Part shown: positions 10,175 through 17,853 of the stretch, in pieces | Numbering within the stretch: the first letter of the stretch is position 1 | How the letters are laid out: the number at the start of each line of letters is the position of its first letter | Source: Cymbomonas tetramitiformis | Lineage: Eukaryota; Chlorophyta; Pyramimonadophyceae; Pyramimonadales; Pyramimonadaceae | Reading direction: 5' to 3' | Assembly: GCA_001247695.2 (NCBI GenBank) | Contig: LGRX02010010.1 | Location: 1-64,000, forward strand | Length of the DNA stretch: 64,000 nucleotides | The notes under the pieces: model-generated | The model's input: the letters and a program-made list of their open reading frames with translations, nothing else | Told to the model about the DNA's origin: nothing | Databases searched by the model: none | Program-made: the position numbers and the translations under genes

Positions 10175-11112
10175 CACTACATAAGAGGCGTGTCCAGGGG
10201 GCATCACCTCTATATTCACCGGTATCCTCTGTACTCCTCTTGATATTTCCCGGTATTTCCCAGTATTTGCGGACGCCTCTTATGTAGTGAGCACACCTGG
10301 TCATCTCCGGCACGCACCACTGGTCACCTACTGTTATTCTGCGTTGGTCCTTACTGTGGATTTGCATGGGTCTTGCAGGTGTCATGCAGATGTCCCCTTA
10401 TAAATAAAATATTTTGCGTCTTTGCCCGAAAATGTGACGAAAATGAAAAAGGTGGCAGATTGGGTCATATCATGGTTATGTATAAGATAATGGGAATATG
10501 ACCCAAAGTGCCACCTTTTTGATTCATCTGATTTTTCACCGCGTTCACACGCTGTTTTGTATCAGAAATTTGTGAAATATATTTTAGATTTTCTGAATTT
10601 GAAAAGGTGGCAGATTGGGTCATATTATGGTTATGTATAAGATAATGGGAATATGACCTAAAGTGCCACCTTTTGATTTTGTTGTGATTCATCTGATTTT
10701 TCGCCGCGATGGGCACGCTGTTTTGTATCAGAATTATTGGAATTATATTTTAGATTTTCTGAATTTGAAAAGGTGGCAGATTAGGTCATATTACGGACTA
10801 TATATAGATAATGGAAATATGACCTAAAGTGCCACCTTTTGATTTTGCTTGTTCGCCGCGATGGGCACGCTGTTTTGTATCATTTATGTATTTTAGATTT
10901 TCTGAATTTAAAAAGGTGGCAGATTGGGTCATATTATGGATATATATAAGATAATATGAATATGACCCATTCTGCCACCTTTTGATTTCGCTGTTATGAA
11001 TCGCGGTTCTATCCATGGGGTATCACCCAGGTTATTTACGGGAAATATTTTTATTGTTCACCGCAAATTATGTAGATAACGGCACAACTTCCCACGTTTC
11101 CCAATTGATATC
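10175..11112 (+). repeat. Element 1 left TIR (938 bp)
   Basis: Inverted match to 35602-36394. It contains the 115 bp tip palindrome (10175-10289), four long hairpins and conserved spacers with CAGCGTGCCCATCGCGGCG-type sequence. It is one hairpin unit longer than the right TIR, so the copies have diverged by repeat number. The inner edge matches the last 13 or so codons of polB. Confidence 0.9.
10446..10983. repeat. Four long palindromes in the left TIR
   Basis: Hairpins at 10446-10520, 10602-10674, 10768-10840 and 10911-10983. Each is AAAAGGTGGCAG...CTGCCACCTTTT with stem arms of about 25 bp and an AT-rich 20-25 bp loop (TATATATAAGATAAT type). Arms vary between GGGTC/GACCC and AGGTC/GACCT. 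In the first three the right arm has AAGTGCC against GGCAGAT, so the stem is slightly imperfect there. Confidence 0.9.
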
Positions 11113-11132
11113 TAAAAAATCCCCCGAAGAAA

Positions 11133-11954
11133 TTACGGGCTTGGAGAAACAGGAATTAACTTCAAGAAAAATCTAATAACATTGTTTGGAAAATTTTGAT
11201 ACAAAGAAGAAATACTAAGCTCCAAATTATTCTCTCCAATTAAATTTGTAGATGCAACTAATGTATTTCTCTGTGCTGCTATTGTAAAGAAACCTAAACC
11301 TTCACAAATCAAAACATAGTTGTCTGCAATGTTCTCATTCACAGCTGTATCAGCGTGTTGAATTTTGAAATTAGCTACTGGAGAACCGGTTTCAGCACCT
11401 GCCAACTGAAATTCACACAATACACCAAAAGTATTTGAAGGGAATTTCAATATTCGAGTACCTTGACCAGCTATAGGTTGTATTCTAGGAAAATTAGACA
11501 TATCAAGATTTTCATATTGTAAAGTTTTTGTTGTTAACTTATTGCAATCTATATCATTACAACCTATTACATCACCTTTCATATTGATTCTAAAAAATTC
11601 ATTTGATGTTATAACAGGTCGTTTACGAAACTCCAAAGCATACACTGAATCAACTTCTGATAATTCAACCAGTGATGTATTCAAATCTATAAATGTTGAA
11701 TCAGTAGATTTTGACCCTTGTAATTCTAAATTTGTCTTGGAACCTAATTGTACAACGTTGACAATTCCACCATTGATTCTTGCATCTCCATCTACTTCTA
11801 AACCGGAAATTTTTACACTTGCCCCAGCGGTTGCCGGTTCCAAAACATTGTTTCTTTCGGTCCATTTTGAAGTTTGTACAGGATTATATGTTTGACCATT
11901 AACGGTATCACATGTTAAATTCTTACAAACTAAACTTTGTCCAAAACTTGACAT
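11133..11954 (-). CDS. Fibre-like virion protein with shared MSSFG tag
   Basis: A 273-residue protein that begins MSSFGQSLVCKNLTCDTVNG. This N-terminus recurs on the other fibre-like proteins in Elements 1 and 3, so it is probably the peptide that docks to the vertex. The middle (about residues 75-145, LGSKTNLELQG...NEFFRINMKGD) is nearly identical to part of the 409-residue protein at 44573-45802; the C-terminal 120 residues look like a globular beta head. It is the first structural gene inside the left TIR and is preceded by an AT-rich promoter-like stretch. Role as a spike or receptor-binding protein is inferred from architecture, not from a database match. Confidence 0.6.
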   Translation of the reverse strand: MSSFGQSLVCKNLTCDTVNGQTYNPVQTSKWTERNNVLEPATAGASVKISGLEVDGDARINGGIVNVVQLGSKTNLELQGSKSTDSTFIDLNTSLVELSEVDSVYALEFRKRPVITSNEFFRINMKGDVIGCNDIDCNKLTTKTLQYENLDMSNFPRIQPIAGQGTRILKFPSNTFGVLCEFQLAGAETGSPVANFKIQHADTAVNENIADNYVLICEGLGFFTIAAQRNTLVASTNLIGENNLELSISSLYQNFPNNVIRFFLKLIPVSPSP

Positions 11955-11967
11955 ATATCATATGTAC

Positions 11968-12507
11968 CTATTTAAATTTCACGCGGTATCGTTTAAAGTG
12001 TTTTATATGTGAAATACCTAACAATCCTATAGCGTTAGGATAAACCAATACCGAGCCTTCTGTGACTTCACCGGTCGCTGGTAATATTAAAGGAACGTCG
12101 GAATATTGTGTTGTGGCAACCGAACCGCCTATACCGGTAGCACGTTGTGGTTGATTATGATAATCGGACGTACCGTCTGGTTTAATTATTCCTATAAGTC
12201 TGGCATCTGCTGTGCTCATTTGGGTGGACGTTGCCCCTGTATCATATATTAAAATGGCGTTTGCACCGGTCCCACCCTCTAATGATACGTTCACCCTAGA
12301 TTGACGTTGATTTGTTTTTGCTTTTGTTTTTGGTAAGTTCTGTTTACTATATCTAACTACGTTTCCTTGGGCGTCAGCAATATTTCTTACCTTACATCGA
12401 GTGTTTGCGAGTCTTCCATTTATAATTCCTTTAATTCTCATACCGACACCATCTTGAACGACGGTTTCACAACTTGGTAAATTAGGATTATTTCGCTTTA
12501 CAGGCAT
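11968..12507 (-). CDS. Retropepsin-like aspartic protease
   Basis: A 179-residue protein. Residues 85-92 read AILIYDTGA, the Asp-Thr-Gly-Ala active-site motif of retropepsin-like proteases with its preceding hydrophobic strand. Residues 158-166 (NAIGLLGIS) match the second hallmark of the fold, a hydrophobic-hydrophobic-Gly stretch near the C-terminus. The first 70 residues are basic. Such enzymes act as homodimers, one Asp per chain. It sits between two fibre-like genes in the structural operon, so virion maturation is the natural guess. Polintons usually carry an adenain-like cysteine protease, which I do not find in this element. Element 3 has no counterpart at this place. Confidence 0.75.
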   Translation of the reverse strand: MPVKRNNPNLPSCETVVQDGVGMRIKGIINGRLANTRCKVRNIADAQGNVVRYSKQNLPKTKAKTNQRQSRVNVSLEGGTGANAILIYDTGATSTQMSTADARLIGIIKPDGTSDYHNQPQRATGIGGSVATTQYSDVPLILPATGEVTEGSVLVYPNAIGLLGISHIKHFKRYRVKFK

Positions 12508-12518
12508 TTACAATATAT

Positions 12519-14441
12519 TTACAATTTAAATGACGGTTGTAAATAACATATAACTGCATTTGGCGATGCATGAGTTACGGTTTCCATACAGCACCCGATT
12601 ACACCATTAGTCGCCGCAACTGCTGCTGAATTTACAACACCGGTTGCTTGAGCTCCTAAAAGCTGGCCCTTGGTGTACGAACCATCAATACAGTTAACAG
12701 AACAGAAACCGCTAATAAGTACAAAACAAGAATTACCTGCAAGACTATCTTGGACACATACACCTATAACACCGACATTGGTATTAGTAGCTGTGTTTGT
12801 TGCTGCATAGGGTTTGATACCATTGATGTTAGTGCTTACATCGTCAAAAGAAAGAACAGTTCCTGATGTTATTGTAGAAGCTGTTGTGTTTACCATCGTA
12901 TACACTTGACCTGTGAATGTGTTTGGTGATGTAGTCTTCCTATAAGCACTTGTGAGTTGGGTTAATGGAATACCATCAGTCGTTATTGAAGATGTGTCTG
13001 GTGTTGTGTAAGCCCAATCAATGCTGTTCGTGATTCTTATGGCCGTCGTATCCAAATCTGAAGTGAGGTTGATTGAACCACCGGTATTTCCGACAGCAAG
13101 GACCTGTGATAAACTTGGAACACCGCCGCCACCAGAAACAGGACCATATCGGACCTCATTGGATGCTGTGTCATAATGCAACATTTGTGACTCGCTTGCT
13201 GGGTCGGGAGACAATCTTATAGGCCTAATATAACAACTACTTGCGACACCGGCGTTTAATTCAACCCCGCTTGCATTCAAAACGATTGTATTATCGGTGT
13301 TTACCGCACTTTGAGCAGAGTTCTGTCCTGCGAGAGCACCTATGTTGATTGCATTTTCACCTGCTGTAAATTCACCTGCATATTTCCCGATGTTCACGGC
13401 TGCATCTTTGCAATTGTTCTGCCCACAGTCGTCCCCAATAGACACGACATAAGAACCGCAATTGTTATTACATGAACCAGAACCAATTGCAATCGTATCA
13501 TTACTTGTTGTATTGTTAATAGATAATGCATTGCGGCCGATTGCGATAGAACGGTCTCCAATGTGGTCGGCGTTTGTGTATCCTTGTGTCTGCTCTCCTA
13601 TCGATACCTTACCTAGACCGAGAGAGCCACTCTCAATTCTAAGATTATTCCCACTAAGTTTCTCTTGATTGACTACCATGGTACCCGTTCCGGTGTATGA
13701 AACATCGGCGACACTGCTTGCAGCCCCTCGGGTGGTCACATCTTGAAGTGTAGAGGTTTCAGGTTGTGCCGGTAAGTTTGTCAATCCTGAACCATCACCG
13801 ACAAATGCAGATGCACTAATACTATTTGTCGTCGTGCTACCTTGGTCGGTGACCGATTGTAGATTCTGATTTGCACCAGAAGGTAAGTTAGTTAACAATG
13901 AGCCATCTCCTCGATACTTACCGCTTGTCAATGTTAAATCGCCGGTATTGAGTACGAGTGGGCCGTCGTTTATCAATACCCCATTGCCGAAAGGCTCTAT
14001 ATTGATTGTTGTCTGCAAGCAGGTTACCTCGTTGATGCCTGTTTCGCCTATCTTAACTCGTGTTTGTTCCACAGGGTCCAAACTTTTAATCTCAAACGAT
14101 GCATCGAGGTCATCAAGGCCTGCTGAGAATCGTGATTTCGACACTGGATTGTTTAATACGAAGTCGTTGAATTTTATTGAAGTGTGTACCTTTAGCGACC
14201 CATCTGTCAACAAGGACATCTGTTCTCGTTCATTCAATGGGTCTTGAGTATCTATGAATTTGATATCGTTCTGATAGCGTATGTCCGAACCGATATGCAT
14301 CGTCTCTAACGGCGAGTCTACGCTGCCTATAGTTTGGCACACAACTGTATCGCACGTTAGTGTATCGGTTGTCCCTGGGGCTGCTACATAGTCTTTGCCG
14401 TTAATTTTTTCAACTATTAGATTTGAACCGAAAGCTGACAT
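12519..14441 (-). CDS. Long fibre-like protein with YadA/haemagglutinin-like head repeats
   Basis: A 640-residue protein starting MSAFGSNLIVEKINGKDY, the shared fibre tag. Residues about 290-385 carry repeats of the form (I/V)xIGxxAG (SIAIGRNALS, VSIGDDCGQ, VNIGKYAGE, INIGALAGQ) like the left-handed beta-roll heads of trimeric adhesins. The N-terminal third has shaft-like repeats (LNTGDLTLTSGKYRGDGSLL); the last 200 residues resemble phage-tail capsule-like domains with a Cys-rich end. The closest relative in the window is 45822-47621 (599 residues), with the same domain order. It probably forms a trimeric spike. No protease or chaperone motif is seen at the end. Confidence 0.7.
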   Translation of the reverse strand: MSAFGSNLIVEKINGKDYVAAPGTTDTLTCDTVVCQTIGSVDSPLETMHIGSDIRYQNDIKFIDTQDPLNEREQMSLLTDGSLKVHTSIKFNDFVLNNPVSKSRFSAGLDDLDASFEIKSLDPVEQTRVKIGETGINEVTCLQTTINIEPFGNGVLINDGPLVLNTGDLTLTSGKYRGDGSLLTNLPSGANQNLQSVTDQGSTTTNSISASAFVGDGSGLTNLPAQPETSTLQDVTTRGAASSVADVSYTGTGTMVVNQEKLSGNNLRIESGSLGLGKVSIGEQTQGYTNADHIGDRSIAIGRNALSINNTTSNDTIAIGSGSCNNNCGSYVVSIGDDCGQNNCKDAAVNIGKYAGEFTAGENAINIGALAGQNSAQSAVNTDNTIVLNASGVELNAGVASSCYIRPIRLSPDPASESQMLHYDTASNEVRYGPVSGGGGVPSLSQVLAVGNTGGSINLTSDLDTTAIRITNSIDWAYTTPDTSSITTDGIPLTQLTSAYRKTTSPNTFTGQVYTMVNTTASTITSGTVLSFDDVSTNINGIKPYAATNTATNTNVGVIGVCVQDSLAGNSCFVLISGFCSVNCIDGSYTKGQLLGAQATGVVNSAAVAATNGVIGCCMETVTHASPNAVICYLQPSFKL

Positions 14442-14466
14442 TTTATACTATAAACGATTTAATAAT

Positions 14467-14842
14467 TTACAGTGGAGGACGTCTTGAGACAAGTTTCATA
14501 AAGATTTGGGCAGGTAAAGTATTTGTAGTCCGATAACCATACAATCCATTAACCGGAACTTCGGCGTCAAATGGAGGTGTATTTGTTGGACCTGTGACAA
14601 TTGGCAACCCACCTAATCTAAATTTGCTTAGCTTTCCCGCCATGTTGAAATCTGCAATACCGGGGTCCCCGCTTTGGCTTGCATCAAGATTAAATATAGC
14701 TTCAGTTCCTAACAAATTAATTTGAGTTCTTGCTTCCGGTACAGCCCCATTTTTACCATCACGACCGATGGTCATTCCTCGACCGACCAAATCATCGGCC
14801 ACCACTTTTTTTTGCATTCAATTCATTTCCAAATGAAGACAT
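14467..14842 (-). pseudogene. Small MSSFGN-tagged virion protein, frameshifted
   Basis: The intact relative in Element 3 (47648-47992, 114 residues) starts with the MSSFGN tag. Here ATG 14842 starts the same tag (MSSFGNEL), but the A8 run at 14806-14813 throws the frame off; the rest of the protein is read in the frame that opens at 14817 and contains NLDASQSGDPGIADFNMAGK, matching the Element 3 copy. A one-base indel in a homopolymer explains it: real decay, programmed slippage or a sequencing error. Confidence 0.7.
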
Positions 14843-14858
14843 GTTAATATATATTAAC

Positions 14859-15179
14859 TTATGAAAAAAACAAAGGTACAGGTTGCAACAATCGACTATT
14901 CAATGGATGCTCCATCGGGAAATGGAACATTTCCATTTCTTTTGACACTTTTTGATTGTGCCCTAAAGTATAAGATTTGTATCCAGCCAGAGGATGAACG
15001 TTGCTAATCCTGAATGGTGGATATGTGATGTCATTGATTGTTTTACATGGTAGCTGTTGCATCATAACCGGTCTAAAACCTGACATTTGAAACATCGTCG
15101 CGGTGTGAATTTGTTTGTCCACGTTCGGTCCTACATCTTTTTTCATGTTGTAACTGCTTAATCCTGGCTGTTGAGCCAT
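14859..15179 (-). CDS. Small conserved virion-operon protein, 106 residues
   Basis: Homologous to the 105-residue protein at 48019-48336 in Element 3: shared PCKTI.D....P.R.SNV.P..G.KSYTLGH core and the same position between the small tagged protein and the capsid gene. No known domain is recognised. Position suggests a minor virion or cement protein. ATG 15179 is preceded by an AT-rich stretch. Confidence 0.7.
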   Translation of the reverse strand: MAQQPGLSSYNMKKDVGPNVDKQIHTATMFQMSGFRPVMMQQLPCKTINDITYPPFRISNVHPLAGYKSYTLGHNQKVSKEMEMFHFPMEHPLNSRLLQPVPLFFS

Positions 15180-15202
15180 ATTTGTATACTATTAACAGCG
15201 TT

Positions 15203-16537
15203 TTAAAATACAGTTTCAATCACACGGTTTTGACCGATACGAAGAACGGCTGTCGTTTCGCAAATAATCATGGTTTCGTTTGTTGTAAGTACCGTTTGTA
15301 GCGGGTCTGCTGGTGATGCAATAGAAGTTTGATAGTAGAAGGAACTGTTTAAACCCCGAGAATCCAAACCGGTCAAATTTCTTACACCCATTTCTGAGGG
15401 AAGATTCAAACGTACCATGGGAATAAATTGGTTGTTCAGCCAATCTTCATATGAATTAATTTTACATCCCGATAGCGTTCCATAATTGTCAGCTTTACTG
15501 ATAGTCAGCAGATTGAATGCTGCAAGAGGGTCGACTCGATAGTTGGGCACAAACAAGTTGTTGATATTGAACTGTAGAGCACTCAATCCACCTGCTGAAA
15601 ACTGAAAGTATGAGGGTAGGTAGGCTGTTCCACATGTATTTGCCAATTTGATAAGTCCTTTGTTTTTTTCTCTATAATCACTAGGCCTTTGCACAGCATA
15701 TATGTTATTAATGCATTGTGAACTCAAAGAGAACCTTGTCGATTTGGCAATAGCATTAGCACCTTCGAAAAAGGTAAAGTAATTGCAATACGGAATCTCC
15801 AAGAATCCATCACGCAGTTTGCTCTCAACGGCAGCATCATATACTCCAGAACTGAATGTAATCGTCTCTACGGTAAAGTAAAGTTTGTCCAATTTAAAAT
15901 TGCCTTTCGATACTAATTCTTCTTGAGCTTTCGTGTCAATTGCAAAACCAGGCGTTTTTGTTTTTTGCCAACACCCGAGGACTTCTGGACCTGCAAGGTA
16001 CAGCCTTATCTGAATCGGTGGCAAAAGTGAAGTATCAATGTAGGACGGTTCAGCTTCACCCAAAAACGTTAGCCATTGATTCAAAATGTATGGACGAGGT
16101 GTGCTGTAAAAGCCCTCGGCTACAGAGATTTCTTGATTCTTAAGAACCCTTTGATAAGTCATTTCTTTGCTAAGAGTGGTTTTGATAGTATCAAGTATGC
16201 AACTGACCGTGTTGTAGGATTGAAAACCAGTGGTCAACTGCTGCCCTCCGGCGAAAATTTCCATTCTTTGAATCAGTTTCTCGATGCCATTGGGGAGCGT
16301 CGTATGTAATTCATCAGCATCATCTTCGTCGTTTTGAAATGCTAAAGGCGTTGTACAGGAACCTAAACAATGCATGGCTAAACTCTTCATGTTTACAATT
16401 GAATTAACGGGTAAATTTAGTGTAATAGTACTATACCTTGATGCTTCGGTAAGATTAGTAGTCTCTAATCTGAAGTAATTAGTTGAATATGAATTCAGTT
16501 TCGATAAGCCGTAAGCAAGACTCATTGGCAGACTCAT
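15203..16537 (-). CDS. Major capsid protein (probable double jelly-roll)
   Basis: A 444-residue protein, start chosen at MSLPMSLAYGLSKLNSYSTN because both relatives (48367-49713 and the fragment at 42514-43596) start there; an in-frame ATG 63 bases upstream lacks support. Conserved blocks include YFRLETTN, LPNGIEKLI, SYQRVLKNQEI, and IQIRLYLAGPEVLG. The size, three copies in the window, and position next to the penton-like gene fit the capsid proteins of polinton-like viruses. The fold is inferred; there is no residue signature for it. The promoter-like TGTATATATATTATAA lies directly upstream of the ATG. Confidence 0.75.
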   Translation of the reverse strand: MSLPMSLAYGLSKLNSYSTNYFRLETTNLTEASRYSTITLNLPVNSIVNMKSLAMHCLGSCTTPLAFQNDEDDADELHTTLPNGIEKLIQRMEIFAGGQQLTTGFQSYNTVSCILDTIKTTLSKEMTYQRVLKNQEISVAEGFYSTPRPYILNQWLTFLGEAEPSYIDTSLLPPIQIRLYLAGPEVLGCWQKTKTPGFAIDTKAQEELVSKGNFKLDKLYFTVETITFSSGVYDAAVESKLRDGFLEIPYCNYFTFFEGANAIAKSTRFSLSSQCINNIYAVQRPSDYREKNKGLIKLANTCGTAYLPSYFQFSAGGLSALQFNINNLFVPNYRVDPLAAFNLLTISKADNYGTLSGCKINSYEDWLNNQFIPMVRLNLPSEMGVRNLTGLDSRGLNSSFYYQTSIASPADPLQTVLTTNETMIICETTAVLRIGQNRVIETVF

Positions 16538-16559
16538 TTTTGTATATATATTATAAAGA

Positions 16560-17558
16560 TTATAAAATATCTGATAGACCAGCAGGTGCCAATTCTTCAA
16601 CTTTGATGCTCAATGAATAATTGATAGAACCGTCTGACGCTTGAGTCGGAGATGCCAATGTGATTAATCTTGCTTTAGAATCTGTAAGTGTGATTCTAAA
16701 TGAAGTAAATTGAGACCCAGACACTTCAATAATAAAGTTGTCGTTTGGGTCTATATATCTTATGAAGTCTGTCGTTGTGTCACTAGGCAATAGTATTTTC
16801 GCCCAGATATCAGAACTTATCATTTCGTTAGTGTTTGTAAAAGTAGAAAGATTTGTTGATTCAATATTGTGTGTTGGTAACGATGTGACCCTAAGGTACA
16901 AGGCGTCGTTGGTTTGAATGTTACATGGATAAACAGATTGAAACACGGAGTTGGGTGTAGTGATGCCAAACAAGTCTATAAGTTCAGATATCTCACTTAA
17001 ACCAGCTGTGCTTCTATTAACACGACCTCCGAGTACTTGATCTGAGTCATTGTATTTTCCAGCTGTGGAAACTGAAATTAGGGCATTTTGTAAATTACTT
17101 CCCGGTAAAGCAAAAAAGTCCCCACTCACGCTGAATGATACAAACTTAATATTGGGTGCTGCAGGATTCAACGTTATACGAAATTTATTCTTATAATCAA
17201 GTCCATCGCCGCTATTATTGTATAACACACTTACATCACCGGTGTATCCAACAATGGCAGTCTTTATGCTTGTTTGTAATAATCTTGTTAGTTGGTCTAA
17301 ATCAGTATAATTTGCATAAGGTATTTGAACTTCCGTTAAAGTATTATTTACCGTATCACCCACATAGAAGATGCCATTGGTCTCGTTGATACTATACCAT
17401 GTCTTTGCACAAGAGAAAGTATTCAAAGTTAATCTCAATTTGGTTTGTGCTCGGTAATTTATCAGTTGAGTGGGTATGTTCATTTGCAAAACACGTGCGT
17501 CTCCATTGCTATTGTCTTCGGAAGACAAGAATAGCGTTCTTGTGCTAATTACGCTCAT
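16560..17558 (-). CDS. Penton-like minor capsid protein
   Basis: A 332-residue protein, homologous to 49740-50723 and to the fragment at 43637-43782. Conserved features are the MSVIS.RTL.LSSED start, the NIPTQL.NY block, and a KTWY.IN..NGIFY stretch followed by (I/V)P.(A/G)NYTDLD, typical of proteins that build capsid vertices in this virus class. It is always directly upstream of the capsid gene in transcription order. It overlaps the next upstream gene by 14 bases. Single jelly-roll penton is the likeliest role; an internal minor capsid protein is the alternative. Confidence 0.65.
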   Translation of the reverse strand: MSVISTRTLFLSSEDNSNGDARVLQMNIPTQLINYRAQTKLRLTLNTFSCAKTWYSINETNGIFYVGDTVNNTLTEVQIPYANYTDLDQLTRLLQTSIKTAIVGYTGDVSVLYNNSGDGLDYKNKFRITLNPAAPNIKFVSFSVSGDFFALPGSNLQNALISVSTAGKYNDSDQVLGGRVNRSTAGLSEISELIDLFGITTPNSVFQSVYPCNIQTNDALYLRVTSLPTHNIESTNLSTFTNTNEMISSDIWAKILLPSDTTTDFIRYIDPNDNFIIEVSGSQFTSFRITLTDSKARLITLASPTQASDGSINYSLSIKVEELAPAGLSDIL

Positions 17559-17757
17559 CTATATTAATATAACAATTATCTTTTATAGAATCAACAGTAT
17601 CCCGCTCTAAAGGAATTGGTTCTTCAATGTTTCCAGTACAAAGGTCATCGTAAAATTCTGGACGTTTGATATAATCATCTACAAGCAATTCTACATGAGC
17701 TTCTTTAATATCGGGGTATTGAAGTTTGGCTAAGCGTATCAATTCTTGACGGTCCAT
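17545..17757 (-). CDS. Small conserved protein upstream of the penton gene, 70 residues
   Basis: Start chosen at MDRQELIRLAKLQYPDIKE, as in the Element 3 relative at 50707-50940 (MEREHLIKNAQILYPDL). Both share VDDYIKRP and a NIE.P.PL.RD motif. The 3' end overlaps the penton start by 14 bases, which suggests coupled expression. Function unknown; probably a virion or assembly protein. Confidence 0.7.
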   Translation of the reverse strand: MDRQELIRLAKLQYPDIKEAHVELLVDDYIKRPEFYDDLCTGNIEEPIPLERDTVDSIKDNCYINIDERN

Positions 17758-17775
17758 CTTATTATCATATAAATC

Positions 17776-17853
17776 AAAAAAGGTGGCAGATTGGGTCATA
17801 TTCATATTATCTTATATATATCCATAATATGACCTAATCTGCCACCTTTTTTT
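17776..17853. repeat. Long palindrome between genes (Element 1 family)
   Basis: AAAAAAGGTGGCAG...CTGCCACCTTTTTTT hairpin separating the small gene at 17757 and the lipase-like gene end at 17852. The left arm reads TTGGGTCATA and the right arm TATGACCTAA, giving one G-T type mismatch. The T-run after the stem resembles a bidirectional terminator. Confidence 0.9.

Noticed and set aside
10164..10385. Open frame of 70 or so codons in both Element 1 TIR tips (also 36184-36411)
   Set aside because: It follows the tip palindrome and ends in flanking sequence at each side; no protein-like conservation beyond the DNA identity of the TIRs.
10465..11016. Minus-strand frames across the TIR hairpins
   Set aside because: They are translations of the palindrome family (recurring MTQSATF and GGTLGHI strings) and carry no independent signal.
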